A stretch of DNA of 64,000 nt from an uncultured Prevotella sp. (GCA_900315835.1 ONAR01000005.1:1-64000); one strand, 5' to 3'. Positions 10,301-18,955 are shown, counted from the first letter of the stretch. Numbers and translations are program-made. Notes: a model not told the origin generated them from the letters alone.

Positions 10301-10613
10301 CGTAGATGCTCGGCGGCAACATCTGCTGCTTGTCGGGTATCCATCCATAGCGATGGCCCACGAGGCCGAGGAAGAAAGGCTTGCAACTCTCTATCTCGTC
10401 CATGCAGATGTTGAAGATGATTTTCTCCCGCTGCTCGGCGCTCTCCTCCTTGTCGGTCTCGATGGAATGGCGCAGGTCAACCATCTCTATCTGGTAGCGC
10501 ATGGGGGCGAAATAATGGTTGAGCTGGGGCAAAACGATGTTTTTCAGCGCGTCGCGCTCCACGTCCATATCCTTGAACGTGCTGCTGATGAATATTCTGA
10601 CGGTGTTCCACAT
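7302..10613 (-). CDS. DUF4062 / STAND-like NTPase, large helical protein
   Basis: 1103 residues. Residues 4-95 are a DUF4062 domain (VRIFISSTFKDMDVERDAL ... FLGLVGHRYGW), the N-terminal module of many NACHT/STAND proteins and of nephrocystin-3-like proteins. Residues 250-480 look like a STAND NTPase: a P-loop position at 271-281 reading EDGLGQSALL, where the Walker A Lys is Gln, a Walker B-like TVTICLDD at 361-368, and a winged-helix-like segment LVGLCNGLTDEDLGQLMG further on. The rest is all-helical, TPR-like. It begins 8 bp after the stop of the RyR membrane-protein gene, so the two form an operon. DUF4062-STAND proteins often serve as sensors in defence; that role here is inferred. The missing Lys may mean weak or no ATP hydrolysis. 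Confidence 0.8.
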   Translation of the reverse strand: MWNTVRIFISSTFKDMDVERDALKNIVLPQLNHYFAPMRYQIEMVDLRHSIETDKEESAEQREKIIFNICMDEIESCKPFFLGLVGHRYGWIPDKQQMLPPSIYDTLPDDFPIGRQHLSVTVFEFLNGIFNPQANFDRTNTLVLLRDDASYEGIGETRLRDYVDTGDNRRYVGLLRDYLAAHRHDYRLTRYTLKLQQATSEHVLRWSEAVCQQLQRQLSAYINARQEATTETLRQEEAYVNGMTRHFAGREADISALMDILHTRHVAHVNQHEDGLGQSALLCRLYELLRHDPERLCLFHAVEAYPDGNEFSIVLYDWCWLMCRELGEGWEALEERKGNLSQLDKLFQQLMERIRVERHKTVTICLDDPQRARGSLRLRYAFVDVVLTERMPAEYDRDMGNYVLKPLTPADRALVARDLRSRPKKALLEKANSGNVKWLTLATAIANSLNRLDYLEIRNHDDGDQEDSIDDYLIRLIAGMPDDYTALQDYWITRLEDILGKETVSRYLFLVGLCNGLTDEDLGQLMGKRLMEVVLIRQTIGRDIVREEGKGSYVLPREMKRRYQTMIRTTDTDELRRINSYVLSLPHEGSTWQQNALLTSLVALNRETVVALLSEPDLMYDGSKPSLAFRGLSSLIACNAQLFHDCLAYLLKETDPDVALYNGLVKWLDVAAANNEQEIIVSLCHIIFERLYDEAMASDIDNQLGLSLVRVINRMNGAVVLIDDAERGHAWWLKWIGQELALARRYYQNTDAWNKMMFALLLDKEQGIPMNKPKERWDFLNDSFLPMLNQQFDFVEDKELANLGMLLADVAILGARYEQEFNTGDFATLTLSVFRSVYEKSVGTIDEQFALGQWMEHALYMLQLRYHLDDKQWGEVFSGVLQVYDVAIDQLEKELLTDRNKALLAHLISDITFLIAPADAQKAMGIADHFFVLLLRRVYDTEVTRKLSEDSMAAARHGAYIHVCDDLCRHVGNVNGEVSLGDVTYAWGYMARLRIILAFGRKGELTSLFPIEPSREIRTLGSLQELRNGNIWERALDVCFLLTEFHFLLLQVQRSNGYPYPQHAKQLLEGLELWWNEGQVLYRNYDVSIASWMEQLKKEVGEL

Positions 10614-10621
10614 AGATGCTT

Positions 10622-12991
10622 TCAGTTTTGAGGATTGGAAAAATAGATTCGGATGGTGGTGTCCACCACGCCATAGTCGTAGAGCTTATAATCGGCATCG
10701 GTCCACCCCGAGGCCTGTTGCGCCATCGACTCCTCGTCGAGTGCCTGCCAGGGGATGAGGCAGTTGTGCACCCGCGTGGTCTCGTCGCAAAGGTGGGCAC
10801 CTTCTTCATGGCGATAGCCCAGCACCTCATGGGAGGCCACCCAGCGGTGGTGTTCCAGTTGGGCGAGATTGCGGACGACGGTGTTCTCCCAGTCGTCCAA
10901 CCGTGGATAACGGATGTCCGCCATCCGGCCCTCAATCATGGCCATGCCTGTTTCCGGGGAGAAATAGCGCGCCACAAACGACGGCCAGTCGTCATCGCCT
11001 AACGCCTGGCGGAGCAGATAGAGCTTGGTGCCGGCATGAAGGGCGTTGGCCATGTCCTGCGTCTCCTTTCGCTGCAGCTCCGAGAGGCTGGCCAACGACA
11101 CGCGCCGCTCGGCCAAAGGAACCTCTTGCCAACTGCCGTCGGCCATGCGCTGCTTCAACCCCGAGAGGCGACGGTGGCGCTCGTCCCAACTGATGCCGCC
11201 CCGCAGGCGCGTGTAGTTCTTCTGGAAGAGCTTGCCCTGACGGCGGAGCCTGTCGGTCACCACGATGTCGTAGGTATAGATGCTCTCGGCGCTGCCAAAG
11301 GGAATGAGGATGGCTGCGGCCGTCTGGCTGTCGCAGGCATAGCCCTCGTTGTAATGGCGCACCACTTCCGACAGATAGGCCATGTCGTCGGCATTGTGGG
11401 CATACACGAAAATCTTCAGGCGGTCGAGGTGGTTGCCCCGATGCCGGAGGAGGAACAGGAACAACCCAACGGCACAGTCCATCGCCTCGCGGCCGTTGTC
11501 GAGGCACACCATGACATAGTTGAGCCGTTGCGCCACCCGCTCCACATAGTCATAGAAGGCCTTGCCGTGGTGGCCATCGGCCATCATCTCCACGAGCGGC
11601 GAGCCATCCCGGTTTCTGGCCGCCATCACCGCCGGATGAGTGATGGCATAGGCTGTTCCGGCATCGTCCATGTCGGGGTCGAAGACGGCACAATGGAACC
11701 GACTGCGGAAGGAGGTATCCGGCGTGGAACGGCTGTCGGAGAAGGCGCCAAACTCATAGAGATAGCCCAAAGCCTCACGTCCCACCGCATTGAAGCCGAC
11801 GATGAGGGCCTCAAAGGGCAAGCTGACGGTGGTGGGATTGTCCTTGCTGAGCTCAACCAGCCTGACGGGATGGTACTCCGGCTTGCCCTTGATGCTGTCA
11901 ACGGCCAGCCGCGCGTCATCGACGACCTGCACGTCGAAGCCCCGGCGCAGCATGCCCTGCCCGAGGGCATGGCTGAGCCGGTTGCCGTCGCCATGGCAAT
12001 AGAACCGGCAAGGCACGCCCCGTTCGGCAAGGGCAACAAGGGTGGCATCCCTGGCCATGACGACCGCGGCATTCAGGTTCTCGTCGGCCTCATCGCCCAT
12101 GAAGAAGAGGTGCACCTGACGGTCGCTCCCCATAGGCAACCGGGCCAACTGGCAGAGAATGCGCTTGCACCCGGGGATGTTCATCTCCCCAAAGAGGTCG
12201 TGCATCCCCTCCCCCTCATCCATATTCAGCCCCGACGGCAAGGTCTGGGTGAAGGTCACCGCGGCATCCACGTCGGCGATGCTTGCGAACACCTGCCGCC
12301 GATTGGTGAGCATTCCCATGATGCTGTCCCACCCGTTGGCCCCCTCCTCATCCATCTGTGTGGTCTCCACCAATACGATGACGGCACGAGGCCCCTCGGC
12401 CTCGCGGATGCTCCTCATCAGCGGCTCTGAGGCGGCGTTGAGGCCAAAGAACAGATAGACGTGGCCGTGACGCTCATCCACACGGGTGCCAAAGCGGAAC
12501 TTCAGGTAAGCGCCCAGACGGAAATAGACCAGCCCGAGCACCAACCCCACCGTGCAGGCAAACGACAGCACGGCCTGCAGGGCGATGATGCCCTTGAGCA
12601 GGCCATGGCTGGCAATGGCCGCATTCATGTCGTAGTCGATGCTGAGCGCGAAGAGGTTGAGCGACAGGCCAACAGACCGCACGAGATACTCGGCGCTCAC
12701 ATAACTGCCGCCATCCCTCATCACGGCGAAGGCGCAAAGGTACTCCAGCGTGCCGCTGCAAAGGAAGACTGCCATGAGCGAGAGCAGCATGGCAAGGAAC
12801 CGCTCGCGCCTGGAGGAAGCGAACCGATGCCCACGCACCAGGTCGCCGGTCGTGCGGACAAAGACAACGAATGACACCAAAAGCGCAGCCAACGTGATGA
12901 TCATCGGCAACAGAATGGTGCGGACTACAAGGACAACGGCAGCCAGCGCCACAAGAAGGAGGGCAATGGGGAGAAGCTTGTATTGTTTCAT
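10622..12991 (-). CDS. Multi-spanning membrane protein with Rossmann/RCK-like modules and C-terminal RyR domain
   Basis: 789 residues from the ATG at 12991. Residues 5-190 hold about five membrane segments (LLPIALLLVALAAVVLVV and others). The cytoplasmic part has two nucleotide-binding-like modules: HVYLFFGLNAASEPLMRSI and EALIVGFNAVGREALGYL, the latter like the TrkA_N/RCK turn. The last 80 residues match the RyR domain pattern: LAQLEHHRWVASHEVLGYRH, then CDETTRVHNCLIPWQAL and a final Asp-Tyr-rich stretch. The frame is open further upstream, but a -7 box at 13070-13077 puts the transcript start near 13064; MASPRH (13018) is an alternative start. It is followed after 8 bp by the DUF4062/STAND gene. 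Prokaryotic RyR proteins are little studied; a channel-like effector or sensor is a guess. Confidence 0.75.
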   Translation of the reverse strand: MKQYKLLPIALLLVALAAVVLVVRTILLPMIITLAALLVSFVVFVRTTGDLVRGHRFASSRRERFLAMLLSLMAVFLCSGTLEYLCAFAVMRDGGSYVSAEYLVRSVGLSLNLFALSIDYDMNAAIASHGLLKGIIALQAVLSFACTVGLVLGLVYFRLGAYLKFRFGTRVDERHGHVYLFFGLNAASEPLMRSIREAEGPRAVIVLVETTQMDEEGANGWDSIMGMLTNRRQVFASIADVDAAVTFTQTLPSGLNMDEGEGMHDLFGEMNIPGCKRILCQLARLPMGSDRQVHLFFMGDEADENLNAAVVMARDATLVALAERGVPCRFYCHGDGNRLSHALGQGMLRRGFDVQVVDDARLAVDSIKGKPEYHPVRLVELSKDNPTTVSLPFEALIVGFNAVGREALGYLYEFGAFSDSRSTPDTSFRSRFHCAVFDPDMDDAGTAYAITHPAVMAARNRDGSPLVEMMADGHHGKAFYDYVERVAQRLNYVMVCLDNGREAMDCAVGLFLFLLRHRGNHLDRLKIFVYAHNADDMAYLSEVVRHYNEGYACDSQTAAAILIPFGSAESIYTYDIVVTDRLRRQGKLFQKNYTRLRGGISWDERHRRLSGLKQRMADGSWQEVPLAERRVSLASLSELQRKETQDMANALHAGTKLYLLRQALGDDDWPSFVARYFSPETGMAMIEGRMADIRYPRLDDWENTVVRNLAQLEHHRWVASHEVLGYRHEEGAHLCDETTRVHNCLIPWQALDEESMAQQASGWTDADYKLYDYGVVDTTIRIYFSNPQN

Positions 12992-13069
12992 ATATGGTGA
13001 ATGTCGAGGGGATGCCATCCCATAGCGGCTTGTCGCGTCAAAGCAACAGACCATAAAAATGTTTGGTAG

Positions 13070-13077
13070 CAAAGTTA
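13070..13077 (-). promoter_or_regulatory. -7 box TAACTTTG of the RyR/DUF4062 operon
   Basis: Minus-strand TAACTTTG about 80 bp before the preferred start codon. It argues against the longer reading frame that begins at 13147. Confidence 0.5.
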
Positions 13078-13170
13078 ATGAATTTGGGCTTTCCTCCATG
13101 ACCAATGCGTAAATTCTATAATTCACTCCGTCAAAAAATCGCGTCATCCGGCCATGACTTTTATGGTGAA

Positions 13171-13620
13171 ATGGTGCGGATTGTAGAAATTAATCATTAT
13201 CTTTGCGGCCAAAAGTGCCAAGTTATCGCTAAGTACGTTTCGCATCGGCGCCGTTTGGCGGCACGCCTGCTGTTGGCAGTTTTCCTGCCAATGCTGCTGC
13301 TCGCCTCGGTCCACCATCACGACCTTGCCGTAGTGGTGGAGGATACGACGTGCTATGCCTGCCAGCATCACCTGCATCATAATGGCCACCTTACGGCCGA
13401 AGCGCAGCACATCAGCACCTGTGTGCTGTGCCAGTTCCTTTCACTTCCATTCCTCACCCCATCGGCTGTAGCCGCCCCCACGCCTTGTACCGCGCAGTAT
13501 GCTTTCATGCCGCGCTACAATGCCACCATCGTCGCCCGGCCACAGTTGCTTAACCCTGGCCGCGCGCCACCTGTTGTAAGCTACATCACCCCGACCATGC
13601 CCGCTACACATCTGCTGTAG
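13171..13620 (+). CDS. Small His/Cys-rich exported or membrane protein upstream of TonB receptor
   Basis: Up to 149 residues from this ATG; the true start is uncertain. A hydrophobic segment (RLLLAVFLPMLLLASV) is followed by HHHD, then CYACQHHLHHNGH and CVLCQF, two CxxC pairs with many His. I do not recognise a named family. The His/Cys clusters suggest binding of a transition metal such as zinc, and the TonB receptor gene begins 43 bp later, so a role in metal uptake or sensing is plausible. A TATCTTTG box at 13198-13205 lies inside the proposed 5' end; if it is the promoter, translation must begin later, perhaps at TTG 13255 or ATG 13291. Confidence 0.6.
   Translation: MVRIVEINHYLCGQKCQVIAKYVSHRRRLAARLLLAVFLPMLLLASVHHHDLAVVVEDTTCYACQHHLHHNGHLTAEAQHISTCVLCQFLSLPFLTPSAVAAPTPCTAQYAFMPRYNATIVARPQLLNPGRAPPVVSYITPTMPATHLL
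13198..13205 (+). promoter_or_regulatory. possible -7 box TATCTTTG
   Basis: Matches TAnnTTTG and lies ahead of the hydrophobic segment of the His/Cys-rich protein. No good TTTG was seen at the right distance upstream. Confidence 0.4.
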
Positions 13621-13663
13621 GGGGCTGTACACCTTATTTATTATAGCTTACAACAATAAAACA

Positions 13664-15949
13664 ATGATAAGAAAATATATGCTCTTGTTGTTGGGCGCAT
13701 TACTGTGCCTGACAGCAAACGCTGGGGACGTACCCACACTCAACGGCCCCACGAGTGACCTGCGCGGTCGCGTAACCGACAAGATAGACAACAGTCCGCT
13801 GGTGGGCGTTGTCGTTACCATTCCCGAACTGCAAATCGCCACGACGACCGACGCCGACGGCAACTACACCCTCACCTCACTGCCCAAGCGCACGGTGACG
13901 CTGCAGGTGAGCTATCTCGGTCACCAGACCATTCTGCGTAAGGTCGACCTCACGCAGACCGCCAAGGCCGACTTCGTGATGCAGGAGTCCAACGCCATGC
14001 TCAACGAGGTGGTGGTGACCGGTCTGACCGGTAAAGCCAAACTGAAGGATGCACCCATACCCGTCAGTGTGGTGACCGCCGACATGCTGCGCAATACGGC
14101 GTCGAGCAACATCATCGACGCCCTGAGCCATCAGCCCGGCATTGCGCAGATTACCACGGGCAGCGGCATCTCCAAGCCCGTCATCCGCGGACTGGGCTAC
14201 AACCGACTCGTCGTGGTCAACGACGGCATCCGACAGGAGGGCAACCAATGGGGCGACGAGCACGGCATCGAGGTCGACGACCAGAGCATCTCGTCGGCGG
14301 AGATCATCAAGGGCCCGGCCTCACTGATGTATGGCAGCGACGCCATGGCCGGTGTCATCATCTTCCACGGCGACCCCGTCATGGCGCGCAACACCCATGC
14401 GGCAAGCGCGACGACCGAATACCAGAGCAATAACGGACTGTTCAGCTATTCGGTCGGCTTCCGCGGCAATGCCAATGGATGGCTCTATCAGGGCCGGTGG
14501 TCGGACAAGATGGCGCACGACTACCACAACGCCTACGACAAATACGTCGTCGGCACCCGCTTCCGTCAGCGAGCCGCCGAACTCGGCACCGGCTACAACG
14601 GCAGCTGGGGCTACAGCCACTTGAATCTCAGTTATTACCACCTCACGCCGGGCATCGCCGAGGGTGAGCGCGACGACCACAGCACGAGCTACGGCAAGGC
14701 GCTGCCCTTCCAGCAGGTGCATCACTACAAAGCCGTGAGCGACAACGCGTTCTACATCGGCGACGCCACGCTGAAGGCCATCATCGGCTACCAGCAGAAC
14801 CGCCGACAGGAATACGAGGAAAGCGCCGACGCCCCCGGACTCGACATGCAACTGCATACCATCAACTACGACGTGCGACTGCTCTTCCCCGAGCGCAATG
14901 CGTGGAAGACGACCGTCGGCGCAGGCGGCATGTGGCAGTACAACGACAACCGCGGCGACGAGTTCCTCATCCCCAGTTACCAGTTGTTCGACTTCGGCGC
15001 CTACGCCACCTCATCGTATAAGACCGGCGACTGGACGCTCTCCGGCGGTCTGCGTCTCGACCACCGCCACGTCCACGCCTTCGCGCTCGACGACCTCTTC
15101 AGCCGCCTGTCGCGCAATTTCACCAGTGTGTCGGGCAGTATCGGTGCCGTCTGGCATCCGTCGGAGAACGTCAACCTGCGCTTCAACGTAGCGCGCGGCT
15201 TCCGTGCACCGAACATCGGCGAACTGTCGTCCAACGGCGTTCATGAGGGCACGCAGCAATACCTCGTCGGCAACGGCGACCTGAAAGCGGAGCATAGCTG
15301 GCAGTTCGACGCCGGACTCGACTACACCTCCGACTGGCTCACGGCGCAGTTGGCGCTCTATGCCAACTTCATCGACAACTACATCTTCAACCAACGGCTC
15401 GATGGGGAGACCCGGGAAGACGTGCCGCTCTACCAATACACCAGCGGCAAGGCAAGGCTGATCGGCGGTGAGGCGCTCGTCGACATTCACCCCATCCGTC
15501 GTCTGCATTGGCAAAACACGTTCTCCTACGTCAACAGCGTACAGCTGCATCAACCTGCCGAATCAAAGTACCTGCCCTTCACCCCGGCACCGAAATGGGA
15601 GGGGCAGCTGCGCTACGCGTTTATCGAAGACGGACAGCACCTGCACCATACCTACGTCGCCGCAACGATGGAGTGCAACCTCCGGCAAGACCATTTCTAT
15701 GCTTTGGGCGGCACCGAGACGGCAACACCGTCGTACACGCTCTTCGGTCTGCAGGCCGGAACGAGTCTGAAGGTGCATGGCCGCAACCGCGCCACGCTCT
15801 CGCTCACGGCCGACAACCTCTTCAACCGCGCCTATCAGAGCCACCTCAGTCGGTTGAAATACATCGGCGATGTCAATCCCGCCAATGGTCGTATGGGCCT
15901 GTACAACATCGGCCGCAACGTCACCGTGAAGCTGGCGCTGGACCTGTAA
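13664..15949 (+). CDS. TonB-dependent outer-membrane receptor
   Basis: 761 residues. A signal peptide (KYMLLLLGALLCLTANA) leads to a CarboxypepD_reg-like beta-sandwich (about 34-105, LRGRVTDKIDNSPLVGV), then the plug domain (about 110-240, NEVVVTG ... VIRGLGYNRLVVVNDGIRQ, with GPASLMYGSDAMAGVI) and a 22-strand barrel ending in an aromatic-rich C-terminus. It imports a ligand across the outer membrane using TonB energy. The plug loop EGNQWGDEHG and the His/Cys-rich neighbour point to a metal or metal complex, perhaps zinc, but the ligand cannot be read from sequence. No SusD partner gene follows, so it is not a glycan-uptake SusC pair. Confidence 0.93.
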   Translation: MIRKYMLLLLGALLCLTANAGDVPTLNGPTSDLRGRVTDKIDNSPLVGVVVTIPELQIATTTDADGNYTLTSLPKRTVTLQVSYLGHQTILRKVDLTQTAKADFVMQESNAMLNEVVVTGLTGKAKLKDAPIPVSVVTADMLRNTASSNIIDALSHQPGIAQITTGSGISKPVIRGLGYNRLVVVNDGIRQEGNQWGDEHGIEVDDQSISSAEIIKGPASLMYGSDAMAGVIIFHGDPVMARNTHAASATTEYQSNNGLFSYSVGFRGNANGWLYQGRWSDKMAHDYHNAYDKYVVGTRFRQRAAELGTGYNGSWGYSHLNLSYYHLTPGIAEGERDDHSTSYGKALPFQQVHHYKAVSDNAFYIGDATLKAIIGYQQNRRQEYEESADAPGLDMQLHTINYDVRLLFPERNAWKTTVGAGGMWQYNDNRGDEFLIPSYQLFDFGAYATSSYKTGDWTLSGGLRLDHRHVHAFALDDLFSRLSRNFTSVSGSIGAVWHPSENVNLRFNVARGFRAPNIGELSSNGVHEGTQQYLVGNGDLKAEHSWQFDAGLDYTSDWLTAQLALYANFIDNYIFNQRLDGETREDVPLYQYTSGKARLIGGEALVDIHPIRRLHWQNTFSYVNSVQLHQPAESKYLPFTPAPKWEGQLRYAFIEDGQHLHHTYVAATMECNLRQDHFYALGGTETATPSYTLFGLQAGTSLKVHGRNRATLSLTADNLFNRAYQSHLSRLKYIGDVNPANGRMGLYNIGRNVTVKLALDL

Positions 15950-15957
15950 CGTTCAAA

Positions 15958-16072
15958 ACCCACGCAGATTGCGCAGATTTCTGCACACCATTGATCTCGC
16001 CAATACCTGCGGATGGTGGCCAGTCACCGATAGTGAACCTTCATCAGAGATTTGCGCCATCTGCGTGAGGCC
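15958..16072. repeat. ACGCAGATTGCGCAGAT inverted repeat element
   Basis: Left arm near 15960 reads ACGCAGATTGCGCAGAT and the right arm near 16045-16068 reads ATTTGCGCCATCTGCGT, an imperfect inverted repeat of about 22 bp. A related string (CATCTGCGTTATCTGCGG) appears at 36963-36982, so it is a dispersed intergenic element. Confidence 0.5.
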
Positions 16073-16281
16073 GATATTACACAGGCTACGATGTAAAGTT
16101 TTTTGGTGTTTTAAGGGCCACGAGAAGGGCCTCGAAACCCACGAGCACCTTCCTTGCTCCGAAATACGCAATTCTGAGCGATTTTAAGTGATTTTACACA
16201 AGTCGCTATCTATCAGTCGCTTATACAGATGAAGCGTCGGATGCAAGTTGCATCAGACGCATGAGCCATCGCGAAACCATA

Positions 16282-16404
16282 CCTATCGCACCGCGATAGC
16301 ATAGTTATAGCGTCGTCATCAGATACCTATCGCGTTGCGATACCATAGCGATTGCACTGCGATAGCATAGTTATCGCGATGCGAAAAGATACTTATCGCG
16401 ATGC
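16282..16404. repeat. degenerate GCGATA...TATCGC palindrome cluster
   Basis: About six copies of GCGATA or TATCGC separated by short A/T-rich loops such as GCATAGT. This is a decayed version of the regular 22-bp arrays at 38741-38850 and 62464-62595. Confidence 0.6.
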
Positions 16405-16601
16405 GGCAAGGCAAAAACGGCGGTTTCCGGGTATTTTTCGCGTCCAACCGCCGCTGTTTTGCCGTTTTTCCATCTCTGGAATGCGCAAAATCCCGAACAC
16501 GATTTTGTCGGGTATTTTCCGAATAAAAGCAAAGGTAATAACGGTCGTCAGAAGCCGACATGAGCCACCCAACCGATAACGACATCAGCGCCGATGGTGC
16601 A

Positions 16602-17465
16602 TCAGGAAGCTGCGCCGGTGATGTCGTTGTTGAGCACAAACTCCTCGCCAATGCTGAAGCCCTCCTCATAGAGGCGCTCCAACCGGTCGACATTCTTCTC
16701 GATACGCCTCACCTCCATCGGACGCTTGGGTCGGAGGCAGGCTACGCGCCCCTGATGCTCGAGATCCTCCAACAGCTGCAACTGACGGTTGTAAGCCTCG
16801 ATGCGATGGCTCAGCGCCACACGCAGGCGCGGGTAGTTCTTATAAATAAAATGAGGTATCTTCCTGTCTTTCCCGCTTTCACGGAAACCCAGGTTGCGCG
16901 TCGAGATGACCACGTTGAACGGATGGCCCGTCGCCATAGCCCGCTCCACGGGAATAGAGTCGATGATGCCGCCGTCGAGCATCGGCTGCCCATCGACCTC
17001 GACTATCTTGCTCACATAGGGCAGACTGCTTGAGGCGCGGCAGATATCGACAGCGCGCTGCGCGTCGTGCGTCTCACAAAGGTAATTGGACCGGCCGGTC
17101 AGGCAGTTGGTGGTGACCATCTCAAAGCCTGCCGAATGGCGGAAAAACTCGTCGTAGTCAAAGGGGATCAGCTCGTTGGGAAAGCGGTCATAAAGCAACT
17201 TCTGGTCGAAGATGCAGCCTTGCGTCACCAAATGACGCAAGCCAATATAATCATATTTCACCAGCATGTCGATGTTGGAGATGCGGGCCCGCCGTGGTTG
17301 TCGGGAGATGTAGCTCATGCCATTGCAGGCCCCTGCCGACACGGCCACCACGTAGTCGAAATAGAAATGGTGCTTCATGAAGGCGTCGAGCACACCGCTG
17401 GTGAATACACCCCGCATGCCGCCGCCCTCAAGCACCAAACCGGTAGAATGAGTATCAATCTGCAT
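16602..17465 (-). CDS. Patatin-like phospholipase family protein
   Basis: 287 residues. The patatin hydrolase signatures are visible: oxyanion-hole GLVLEGGGMRGVF near the N-terminus, the nucleophile Ser in AVSAGACNG (the first Gly of GxSxG is Ala), and the catalytic Asp in MLDGGIIDSIP. Such enzymes cleave acyl ester bonds of lipids with a Ser-Asp dyad. No signal peptide is seen, so it should act in the cytoplasm or at the inner membrane. The start at 17465 is chosen over an ATG 24 bp upstream because that one overlaps a -7 box (17487-17494). It is divergent from the aminopeptidase gene. Confidence 0.9.
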   Translation of the reverse strand: MQIDTHSTGLVLEGGGMRGVFTSGVLDAFMKHHFYFDYVVAVSAGACNGMSYISRQPRRARISNIDMLVKYDYIGLRHLVTQGCIFDQKLLYDRFPNELIPFDYDEFFRHSAGFEMVTTNCLTGRSNYLCETHDAQRAVDICRASSSLPYVSKIVEVDGQPMLDGGIIDSIPVERAMATGHPFNVVISTRNLGFRESGKDRKIPHFIYKNYPRLRVALSHRIEAYNRQLQLLEDLEHQGRVACLRPKRPMEVRRIEKNVDRLERLYEEGFSIGEEFVLNNDITGAAS

Positions 17466-17486
17466 AAAGAAATATAATTTTAGTTG

Positions 17487-17494
17487 CAAAAGTA
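17487..17494 (-). promoter_or_regulatory. -7 box TACTTTTG of the patatin gene
   Basis: Minus-strand TACTTTTG, 21 bp before the ATG at 17465; it decides the start codon. Confidence 0.5.
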
Positions 17495-17516
17495 CGTATT
17501 TTCATTGAAAAGTCAT

Positions 17517-17524
17517 TAACTTTG
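17517..17524 (+). promoter_or_regulatory. -7 box TAACTTTG of the aminopeptidase P gene
   Basis: TAACTTTG 30 bp before the ATG at 17555, only 22 bp from the opposite-strand box of the patatin gene. Confidence 0.55.
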
Positions 17525-17554
17525 CAACAAAAGAATTGTTTAAAACGGTAATTT

Positions 17555-18955
17555 ATGTTTAGCAAAGAGACCTACGTCAACCGTCGCGCCGAGCTGAAGA
17601 AGCTTGTAAAGAGCGGAGTGATTATCCTTTTCGGCAACAATGAGTCACCGGCCAACTTTCCGGCCAACGGCTATTATCCCTTCCGCCAGGACTCCACATT
17701 CCTGTATTATTTCGGTCAGCAGCGTGATGGTCTGGTAGGCGTCATCGATATCAACAACGACATCGAGACCCTCGTGGGCGATGATATTGACATCGAAGAC
17801 ATCGTCTGGTATGGTTCCGTAGACAGCGTGCATGATATGGCCGAGCAAGTGGGCGTGGCCAATACGGCGCCGATGAAGACCCTGAAGACCATCTGCAACA
17901 ATGCGCTGGCCAACCACCGCAAGGTGCATTTCCTGCCGCCCTACCGCCACGATATCAAGATACAAATCTTCGACCTGTTAGGCATCCATCCCAACCAGCA
18001 AAAGGAAAGCGCCTCGATGCCGCTCATCAAGGCTGTCGTGAAGATGCGCTCGACAAAGTCAGCCGAGGAGATTGCGCAGCTTGAGGACGCCGCTACCATC
18101 GGCTACAAGATGCACACCACGGGCATGCGCACCACCAAACCCGGACTGACCGAAAAGTATGTCGCCGGTCAGATTGACGGCATCTGCCACTCCTATGGTT
18201 CGATGGTGAGCTTCCCGACTATCTTCTCCCAGCATGGCGAGATTATGCACGGCAACCCCTCGATGGCCGTGCTCGAAAGTGGACGCCTCGTGCTTTGCGA
18301 TGCCGGCGGCGAGAACATGGAGCACTATTGCTCCGACAACACCCGCACCTATCCTGTCAACGGTAAGTTCACCCAGCGCCAGTTGGAAATTTATTCCATC
18401 GTAGAGGCCTGCCACGACTACGTGCTCGAGGTGGCCAAACCCGGTGTGAAATACGCCGATGTCCACTTCGCCGTCTGCCGTCTGATGTTCGACCGTCTCA
18501 AGGAGCTCGGTCTGGCCAAGGGCGACACCGAGGAAGCCGTGAAGGCCGGCGCCCACGCCATGTTCCTGCCCCACGGACTGGGCCACATGATGGGCCTCGA
18601 TGTGCACGACATGGAGAACCTCAATCAGATCAACGTCGGCTTTGACGAGGAGACCCGACCCAACCTCGAACAGTTCGGCACCAACTGCCTGCGTATGGGC
18701 CGTCGCCTGGAGGAGGGCTTCGTCGTGACCGACGAGCCGGGCATCTACTTCATCCCCGCCCTCATCGACGACTGGAAGGCCAGCGGCCATTGCAAGGAGT
18801 TCCTCAACTTCGACAAACTGGAGACCTACAAGGACTTCGGCGGCATCCGTATCGAGGACGACGTGCTCATCACCAAGGATGGCTGCCGCTTCATTGGCAA
18901 GGACCGCATTCCTTACCATCCGAAGGATGTCGAAGAATTTATGGCAAATAATTAA
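17555..18955 (+). CDS. pepP: Xaa-Pro aminopeptidase (M24B, aminopeptidase P)
   Basis: 466 residues. It has the aminopeptidase P N-terminal domain (FRQDSTFLYYFGQQRDGL) and the pita-bread catalytic domain with five metal ligands: Asp in LCDAGGE and DNTRT, His in LPHGLGHMMGLDVHD, Glu in VVTDEPGIYF and in GGIRIEDDVLIT. It removes an N-terminal residue preceding proline, using two Mn2+ or similar ions, in the cytoplasm. The stop is followed by a perfect 14-bp inverted repeat that overlaps the next promoter. Likely monocistronic. Confidence 0.95.
   Translation: MFSKETYVNRRAELKKLVKSGVIILFGNNESPANFPANGYYPFRQDSTFLYYFGQQRDGLVGVIDINNDIETLVGDDIDIEDIVWYGSVDSVHDMAEQVGVANTAPMKTLKTICNNALANHRKVHFLPPYRHDIKIQIFDLLGIHPNQQKESASMPLIKAVVKMRSTKSAEEIAQLEDAATIGYKMHTTGMRTTKPGLTEKYVAGQIDGICHSYGSMVSFPTIFSQHGEIMHGNPSMAVLESGRLVLCDAGGENMEHYCSDNTRTYPVNGKFTQRQLEIYSIVEACHDYVLEVAKPGVKYADVHFAVCRLMFDRLKELGLAKGDTEEAVKAGAHAMFLPHGLGHMMGLDVHDMENLNQINVGFDEETRPNLEQFGTNCLRMGRRLEEGFVVTDEPGIYFIPALIDDWKASGHCKEFLNFDKLETYKDFGGIRIEDDVLITKDGCRFIGKDRIPYHPKDVEEFMANN

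Larger units (their letters stand above)
15950..16601. other. 650-bp intergenic region without a gene
   Basis: Besides the inverted repeat at its left end, it holds a near-perfect hairpin at 16234-16260 (GCGTC-GATGCAA/TTGCATC-GACGC) and a degenerate cluster of GCGATA/TATCGC palindromes at 16282-16404. No convincing coding or RNA gene was seen. Confidence 0.6.
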
